From the NCBI GenBank assembly GCA_002396325.1, contig DGXM01000033.1:7747-18874 (forward strand): 11,128 nucleotides of DNA. Reading direction: 5' to 3'. Of this stretch, positions 6,578-11,128 are shown piece after piece. Both the position numbers and the translations under genes were made by a program. How positions within the stretch are numbered: position 1 is the first letter of the stretch; the number at the start of each line of letters is the position of its first letter. The notes beneath the pieces are model-generated. The model did not search any database. It was not told the origin of the DNA and worked only from the letters and a program-made list of their open reading frames with translations. Source of the DNA: Treponema sp. UBA4232. GTDB lineage: Bacteria > Spirochaetota > Spirochaetia > Treponematales > Treponemataceae.

Positions 6578-7647
6578 TAGTAGGAGCAGGCCGACTCGTA
6601 TTCGCACGCCAGGCATTTCCCATCCTTCGTGCACACGCCGCGCTTCGCTCCGTTACGCACCGCACGGAAGGCATCCTTGTTCACAAGTCCCTTTTCCGCG
6701 GTTCCGGCGGCAAAGACCTCCTTCCCGTTCTGGGTGTGGGGAAGCCATCTGAAGCAGGGGTATATCCTGCCGTCAACCGAAAGAGTGGGCATGTTGCCTG
6801 AACCGCACCTGGGGGAGTTCTTATCATCCTCCCTTACGGCATGGTGGTCGGCATAATGTCTTCCTATCATGCTCCAGCACATTTCATCGCAGTGGTCGAG
6901 CGTGTAGCGGACGCATTTCTCCATCTGTCTGTCGAGTTCGGCATAGTCGGAGTCCGTGCATCCGGTGTCCTCCATTATGAAGTTCTGGTGTATGTATTTC
7001 AGTCCGAGCGTTTCATGCATCCACACAAGGCTTTCGTACAGATACGGTATCGACGCCCTGGAAAGTGTGGATTTTGTGGAGAGCGCATTCGGGAAATTCC
7101 TTTTGTACCACTCCCAGTTCGCAAGAATCGAGTCCATCGAGCCGCTTCCGTCCGGGAAAATCCTGTTCATGTCATGCAGTGCCGGGCAGCCGTCTATCGA
7201 CACTCCGAGGGAAAGATTCTCCCTCCATTTCTCGCAGAAGGCCCTCACGTCCGGGCGGGAGAACAGTGTTCCGTTCGAGCTCAGGTTTGCCCGCCAGTGT
7301 CCCCTCCATGCACGTGCGTTCGGACTGTCCGAGGAATAAAGCCTCATCACGAGATAAGACAGGATTCTGTCCACGAGGCCCGGATCCATGAGACTGTCGC
7401 CTCCTATGAAGTCCGCGACAAGCCCGGCCCTCACGAATGTCTCCACGCGCTTCTCCTCGTCGGTCCCCGCGGCTCCCACAGGGTCGGGGTCGTCAATCAG
7501 TCTGTCTATGAACTTCCGCGCATGATCAAAGTCAAGCACCCTTCTGGTCTTGCATGTCTCGTAGCAGTAGCGGCACCGGAGGTTGCAGTCCTCCGTGGTG
7601 TTGAAGGTCACATTGAGTCCCGTATGCTGAATCTGGTCTCTTATCAT
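6577..7647 (-). CDS. Radical SAM/SPASM peptide maturase, C-terminally frameshifted
   Basis: This is probably the enzyme that modifies the CXXX-repeat protein encoded just upstream, using a [4Fe-4S] cluster and S-adenosylmethionine. It has 356 residues as read. The radical SAM motif CNLRCRYC gives Cys21, Cys25 and Cys28. DFIGGDSLMDP (79-89) is the SAM-binding GGE-like strand. The SPASM part has Cys281, G293-x4-Cys298 in VDGRIYPC, then Cys339, Cys345, Cys348 and Cys354. The family pattern Cx2Cx5Cx3C stops short: the TAG falls two residues after Cys354. The rest lies in another frame at 6413-6577, and the restored length would be 409. The ATG at 7647 overlaps the preceding stop (ATGA) with AAGGAGG upstream. 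The closest named group I know is the CXXX-repeat-target radical SAM maturases (TIGRFAM series). Confidence 0.88.
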   Translation of the reverse strand: MIRDQIQHTGLNVTFNTTEDCNLRCRYCYETCKTRRVLDFDHARKFIDRLIDDPDPVGAAGTDEEKRVETFVRAGLVADFIGGDSLMDPGLVDRILSYLVMRLYSSDSPNARAWRGHWRANLSSNGTLFSRPDVRAFCEKWRENLSLGVSIDGCPALHDMNRIFPDGSGSMDSILANWEWYKRNFPNALSTKSTLSRASIPYLYESLVWMHETLGLKYIHQNFIMEDTGCTDSDYAELDRQMEKCVRYTLDHCDEMCWSMIGRHYADHHAVREDDKNSPRCGSGNMPTLSVDGRIYPCFRWLPHTQNGKEVFAAGTAEKGLVNKDAFRAVRNGAKRGVCTKDGKCLACEYESACSY

Positions 7648-8432
7648 TCGCCCGCCTCCTTCGCCCTCTGGAACTCCCCGGCCGCCGTCACCCCGGCTCT
7701 TGCCGTTGACGTGCATGACGTGTCGCATCCGTTCAGGCAGGAGTCATAGCAGTTGCCGGAGCATCCGTCCGAACATGCGGTCGTGCAGTCTCCGCACGAA
7801 TCCGAACAGCCGTTTATGCAGTTCCCCGAACAGGCGTTGATGCATCTGCCGCGGCAGCTGCCGTCACATCCGTGCTGGCAGCCGTGTTCAGTCGAGCAGT
7901 GGTCTCCCGCACACGGAGTCGCCCACAGCCAGAAGCAGTAACCGTCCGTGCATCCACCCGAGCATCCGCTGTGCCTGTTGCCGTCACAGCTTGTGGTGCA
8001 CTGTGTCCGGCATCCGTTGTCGCTGCAGCTGTTGGCGCAGGTGGAGTTCGCGCAGGTGCTGAAGCAGGTGTTCCCGCATCCGGTGCACATGGAGGAGCAG
8101 GTTCCCGCACACGCCTCGTGGCAGTCAGTGCATACGAGAAGATTCGCGGTGTCGTCCTTTCTCTGCTCTATGAAGTCAAGCGCATTTCTTCTTATGAGGC
8201 TTCCCACGGCGGGAGTGGAATACGGCTTCTCAATGTAGTCCACGTCCTTCAGGGCCGCCTCAATCTCCCTTTCCATTTCATCAAGCTGCGAGGGGCGCAT
8301 CAAAGACCCCGCGGCGGGAAGAGGCGGTATGATTTCATCCATGCCCCTTGCAAGACGCGCCGCGTTGAGTTCGGAAAACAGGGTCGAGAGAAGGGTGACG
8401 CCGGGTCTTCTGCTTTCACTCAGCGTGGACAT
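7644..8432 (-). CDS. CXXX-repeat cysteine-rich protein, probable maturase substrate
   Basis: It has 262 residues and two clear parts. Residues 1-100 have no Cys and contain two copies of a motif, PAAGSLMRPSQLD (39-51) and PAVGSLIRRNALD (74-86). Residues 101-240 hold 33 Cys, mostly every fourth residue, with unbroken CXXX runs at 185-213 and 216-240; the spacers are Gly, Ser, Thr, Asn and Asp. A Cys-free tail (TSTARAGVTAAGEF) ends it. There is no signal peptide. With the maturase overlapping its stop, it fits a ribosomally made, post-translationally modified product whose Cys would be linked or cluster-bound. The N-terminus may be a leader or a virion anchor. GGGGGAGG precedes the ATG, and the start overlaps the upstream gene by 17 nt. 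Confidence 0.85.
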   Translation of the reverse strand: MSTLSESRRPGVTLLSTLFSELNAARLARGMDEIIPPLPAAGSLMRPSQLDEMEREIEAALKDVDYIEKPYSTPAVGSLIRRNALDFIEQRKDDTANLLVCTDCHEACAGTCSSMCTGCGNTCFSTCANSTCANSCSDNGCRTQCTTSCDGNRHSGCSGGCTDGYCFWLWATPCAGDHCSTEHGCQHGCDGSCRGRCINACSGNCINGCSDSCGDCTTACSDGCSGNCYDSCLNGCDTSCTSTARAGVTAAGEFQRAKEAGE

Positions 8433-8730
8433 AGGCCTCCCCCTCGATTACATAAAGGGATTCGGGGGAGACGTTCAACCTTCCTCCAATCCTTTTCAGT
8501 GCGCAGATCTCAAGGAACTCGCCCTCCGCAATCTCGTCGCAGGCGGCCTTCACGTAGGCGAAGAGTTTCTCCCCGTCAAGGAATTCCGCGTTCTGCCTGA
8601 GAACGGCGAGAGCCTGTCTTCCGTTCCGCTCCTTGCACGTGGCGTAGGTCATGTCCTCGACTTCAACGTCCGTAAGCTCTCCGGCTCTGCTCAGCATCAT
8701 CCCGCAATCCGGGCACACACTCTTTTCCAT
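8416..8730 (-). CDS. CPDC-motif small protein, unknown function
   Basis: A 104-residue soluble protein that I do not recognise. It begins MEKSVCPDCGMML, a half zinc-ribbon (Cys6, Cys9). Further Cys at 32, 64 and 76 could complete a metal site. The middle is helical (ALAVLRQNAEFLDGEKLFAYVKAAC), and the end is SLYVIEGEAYVHAE. The start at 8730 is chosen because AGAGGAGG lies directly upstream; an in-frame ATG at 8760 lies inside the previous gene. Its stop overlaps the CXXX gene start by 17 nt, which indicates coupled translation and suggests it works with that product, for example as chaperone or recognition partner. That role is a guess from position. Confidence 0.75.
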   Translation of the reverse strand: MEKSVCPDCGMMLSRAGELTDVEVEDMTYATCKERNGRQALAVLRQNAEFLDGEKLFAYVKAACDEIAEGEFLEICALKRIGGRLNVSPESLYVIEGEAYVHAE

Positions 8731-8740
8731 ATATCCTCCT

Positions 8741-10324
8741 CTAATCGTTCCATACGGCACCCTTCACCTTTACGGCTCCGCTCTCGAATATGTTCGTTCT
8801 CACGGAACGGGTGTCCCTGCTCCACAGGACGAAATTCTTTTTTGACGCGTCGAGCGCGTCCGTCTGCCATCTCGTGCTCCACGGATACCTTTCGGAAAGA
8901 TATTCCTGGATTTTTTCCGAGAGGTCTGTGCCGTCCCCCACGTACAGGTCGTCAACGGCGACAGGGAATACGACGCCGTAAGCCCCGTCCGCAAGGCTCA
9001 CGCCGGTCACGGTTGTCTTCTCCCCGCCGTCTGAATAGATGACGATGTCGGCTGAATCTCCAGAAGCCGATGTCTTTACGTGGAAGAGAGACCATTCCTG
9101 CATATCAAGAGGTTCAGACTCACCTAAATACACAGCCTTTAAATTTGTGCATCCGCTGAATATCTCCGCAGCATCTATGTCAACGGAGGGAACGGACCAC
9201 CCGAATATCTTTGTCAGAGAACTACAGTTTTTAAACATTCCCTTTGCCTCTGTCAGCTTCGTCAGAGATGCCATTGATAATGTTTCAAGAGAAGAACACC
9301 CGCTGAACATTTCATCTGCATTTGAAACTTCTGTAACGCCTGATATATCAACAGACCTCAATAAGCTGCAGTCTTTGAACATCCGGGAACCACTCACATC
9401 AATGATGACACCTCTAACTATTTGATGAAGTCCTGTCACGGTTTTCAGAGTTGAACAACCTTCAAACGCACCGTCTCCTTGGCAGAAGGGAACTGTTGAC
9501 ATATCAACAGACTGCAATGATGTACATCCCTTAAATATGTCGGTGATATGCGTCCAACCACCTGATGAATAACGAGGCATCACAACCTCTTTCAATGATG
9601 TACAACCAGAAAACATGCCTTCTATTTCTCCAGTGCACCGGCTTATATCCATATACGTGAGGCTTGTACAATTCTCAAACATATGGGAGCAACTAGTTGT
9701 AACTTGAATATTTAAATATTCTAATCCTATTACTTCCGTAAGAGATGTACACCCGGAAAACATTCTAGTTAAACTAGTTATATTATTCAGTTCGAAGTTA
9801 CCAATTACTGCCGACTTAAGCGATGTGCAGTTTTTAAAAGACTCGTCCCAGTATACAGATTTTGTTGATTCGCCTCCATGGATTCCTGTTACGCGGACAA
9901 GGGATGTGCAATTGGCAAATGCCTGGGTAAAACCTCTAGAGTGTAGTATAGTCGGGGACAGATCTATTTCTCTTAGATTCGAACATCCATAAAACGCATA
10001 GGCGAATTCTTCTGCACCTGAAAAAGCTGCTAAATCTATTCCAACAAGAGAGGTACAGTTTAGAAATCCTTTTATAAAGCTGCCGGCAGAGATGTTATCA
10101 TTCTGGCCATACATCTCTGCGGATTCTGATATAGAGAGCTGAACGTATTTTGTCGGATTCTTTCTAAGATAGTATCCGACGCACAACCTCCCTTCGGGTT
10201 GATTGTATATATTCAACCAAGTCAGTTGTGTTAATTCGATTGAATATGGTGTCTGCGGAGTATTGTCAGGAAGCGATTCAAGCAGAGCATTGAAATCTTC
10301 GTAACTAACTTGATAATCAGCCAT
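8741..10324 (-). CDS. Leucine-rich-repeat (BspA/TpLRR type) protein, putative tail receptor-binding protein
   Basis: It has 527 residues. Thirteen repeats span about residues 87-400, each with a core F-x-x/G-C-T/S-x-L, for example FLNCTSL, FSGCTSL and FKGCTSL, spaced 22-29 residues. This is the BspA / Treponema pallidum LRR class, which usually mediates protein or host-surface binding. There is no signal peptide or membrane segment, so it is not an ordinary secreted adhesin. The ends (MADYQVSYEDFNALLESLP, and DTRSVRTNIFESGAVKVKGAVWND) are not LRR, and phage tail scaffolds are plausible. The repeat part is visibly more AT-rich than the flanking coding DNA. GAGGTGA inside the previous gene's end serves as ribosome-binding site. 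A receptor-binding tail role is inferred from context. Confidence 0.85.
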   Translation of the reverse strand: MADYQVSYEDFNALLESLPDNTPQTPYSIELTQLTWLNIYNQPEGRLCVGYYLRKNPTKYVQLSISESAEMYGQNDNISAGSFIKGFLNCTSLVGIDLAAFSGAEEFAYAFYGCSNLREIDLSPTILHSRGFTQAFANCTSLVRVTGIHGGESTKSVYWDESFKNCTSLKSAVIGNFELNNITSLTRMFSGCTSLTEVIGLEYLNIQVTTSCSHMFENCTSLTYMDISRCTGEIEGMFSGCTSLKEVVMPRYSSGGWTHITDIFKGCTSLQSVDMSTVPFCQGDGAFEGCSTLKTVTGLHQIVRGVIIDVSGSRMFKDCSLLRSVDISGVTEVSNADEMFSGCSSLETLSMASLTKLTEAKGMFKNCSSLTKIFGWSVPSVDIDAAEIFSGCTNLKAVYLGESEPLDMQEWSLFHVKTSASGDSADIVIYSDGGEKTTVTGVSLADGAYGVVFPVAVDDLYVGDGTDLSEKIQEYLSERYPWSTRWQTDALDASKKNFVLWSRDTRSVRTNIFESGAVKVKGAVWND

Positions 10325-10327
10325 AAA

Positions 10328-11119
10328 TCACCTCATAAAAATAATACCCGGAGCTGAGTCAAATCCCCATGCTGCCCAGTCCGAAGCAAGTTTTTGATTC
10401 CATATTGCCGCTGTATCGGGAGCAGATTCTACACTCCCGTCAGTCATCACAGCTATGTCACCACAGTAGATTCTATCCCCCCTTGTCCACGCAAGAATCT
10501 GCGTCCCTCCGCCCCTCACGGAGACATCGACGGCCGCAGCCCCCTCAAGGCATCCGGTGTCGTTCAGCAGGGGAAGCCCGGTCTCCTGCTGAATGGTTCC
10601 GCTGAAGGCGACTCCGTTCCGGCCTGCGCTGTCCTCTCCCAGATGGTCAAGGGTCCCGTTGTCGAGTGGGTATATCACCGCGCCGTCATCGGGAGACATG
10701 GTGTGAAGCGTCGGATAACCCGCGCTCGTTTCGGAATCGTTCGTGACAATCATGTTTCCGTAGCGGTCGATTATCACCCGTCCTGTGACCTCCCAGTTGC
10801 CGCAGGAATCCTTCGTCTCAATCTCTATCCCGTATGCGGTGAGATGCATTCGTCGGCTGTCGTCGTTCTCGTCCGTGATGTAGGTTCCGAGTCCTGGTTC
10901 GTCTCCGGCACTTGCTCCCGTGAGAGTGATGGTTCCGAATTTCAGGGTTCCTTTGTAGCCGGTTATGGTCCTGCCGTCTTCGGCAACCACAGGAAGGATT
11001 TCTATGTATTCCTTGTCGTCTCCCACCCGGAAGGCCCCTTGATAATCACGGTTTCCAGGGCCGGGATGAGGATTGAGGGCGGTTGCCAGCGTCCAGAAGT
11101 TGTACAGACCTCCGTTCAT
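10328..11119 (-). CDS. Hypothetical protein, probably virion/tail related (start may lie outside)
   Basis: It has 263 residues from the ATG at 11119. I do not recognise a family. The frame stays open through the window edge (codons GGC GGA AAA before the ATG), and only a weak GGCGGA lies upstream, so the true start could be further right. The text is beta-rich and Gly/Asp/Thr-rich (EYIEILPVVAEDGRTITGYKGTLKFGTITLTG, then GRVIIDRYGNMIVTND), as in phage tail or fibre proteins. There is no signal peptide or membrane helix. The end APGIIFMR is followed after 3 nt by the LRR gene, whose ribosome-binding site overlaps this stop. The two are thus coupled and probably act in one structure. Confidence 0.65.
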   Translation of the reverse strand: MNGGLYNFWTLATALNPHPGPGNRDYQGAFRVGDDKEYIEILPVVAEDGRTITGYKGTLKFGTITLTGASAGDEPGLGTYITDENDDSRRMHLTAYGIEIETKDSCGNWEVTGRVIIDRYGNMIVTNDSETSAGYPTLHTMSPDDGAVIYPLDNGTLDHLGEDSAGRNGVAFSGTIQQETGLPLLNDTGCLEGAAAVDVSVRGGGTQILAWTRGDRIYCGDIAVMTDGSVESAPDTAAIWNQKLASDWAAWGFDSAPGIIFMR

Positions 11120-11128
11120 TTTTCCGCC

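Noticed and set aside
6569..6616. Lipoprotein signal (LLLLGGC) in the frame at 6413-6634
   Set aside because: The hydrophobic run is only about 6 residues and lies inside the maturase C-terminal coding DNA; the Cys is better explained as the SPASM Cx3C residue.
7648..7728. Longer start of the radical SAM protein at 7728
   Set aside because: The extra 27 residues are Gly/Arg-rich out-of-frame reading of the CXXX gene; the ATG at 7647 has AAGGAGG and an ATGA overlap.
7753..8600. Plus-strand open frames opposite the CXXX gene, rich in Pro, His and Ala
   Set aside because: They are the complement of repeated Cys/Gly/Ser codons, lack ribosome-binding sites, and oppose a well-supported gene.
8741..10324. 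CRISPR-like array from recurring GATGTACA-type words
   Set aside because: The words encode the C-T-S-L core of LRR units; spacing and sequence vary and they lie in one open frame.
8741..11119. Diversity-generating retroelement target
   Set aside because: No reverse transcriptase, template repeat or clear C-type-lectin variable region is visible in the window; the repeats are ordinary LRR units.

Overview
The window reads as a chromosomal flagellar locus of a spirochaete, most likely a Treponema-like species, joined to the integrase end of a prophage-like element. The organism is inferred from the order flgB-flgC-fliE-fliF-fliG, the sequence style of these proteins, and a neighbouring protein with Treponema/BspA-type leucine-rich repeats. 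No rRNA or species-specific marker is present, so the genus is an inference.

Left part (1-4367), all on the minus strand. flgB, flgC, fliE, fliF and the 5' two thirds of fliG form one operon that builds the proximal rod, the rod/MS-ring adaptor, the MS ring and the rotor switch. A candidate promoter lies upstream of flgB. A second candidate, with a perfect TATAAT, lies between fliE and fliF. Two perfect hairpins sit in the flgC-fliE and fliE-fliF gaps. Upstream of flgB is an unrecognised 48-residue single-pass membrane protein (4221-4367) with its own terminator and a sigma-28-like promoter, so it may belong to the motility regulon.

Junction (4496-4839), plus strand. A strong promoter, a tRNA-Val(CAC) gene and a rho-independent terminator are followed by about 200 bp without a gene. 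This gap holds a candidate integrase promoter and 2.5 tandem copies of an 11-bp repeat. It looks like an attachment region with recombinase arm sites. The other element end is not in the window.

Right part (4840-11128). A complete tyrosine recombinase reads away from the tRNA. It converges, with a 5-nt gap, on a tightly packed minus-strand operon that enters from the right edge. In transcription order the operon encodes: an unrecognised, probably virion-related protein; a 527-residue protein with 13 leucine-rich repeats, possibly a receptor-binding tail component; a 104-residue CPDC protein; a 262-residue protein with 33 cysteines, mostly in CXXX repeats, behind an N-terminus with a duplicated tail-protein-like motif; a radical SAM/SPASM peptide maturase; and a tail-accessory-like protein. 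Genes overlap or nearly abut, and most carry strong Shine-Dalgarno sites, so translation is probably coupled.

The most notable content is this CXXX-repeat protein plus radical SAM maturase pair, a RiPP-like modification cassette, inside what looks like a phage tail-end operon. In this copy the maturase reading frame is broken inside its SPASM cluster. The missing Cys motif and C-terminus continue in another frame (6413-6577), and removing 5 nt in a small quasi-palindrome restores a canonical SPASM pattern and a 409-residue enzyme. The cassette is therefore either recently inactivated here, or the shortened enzyme is still used.
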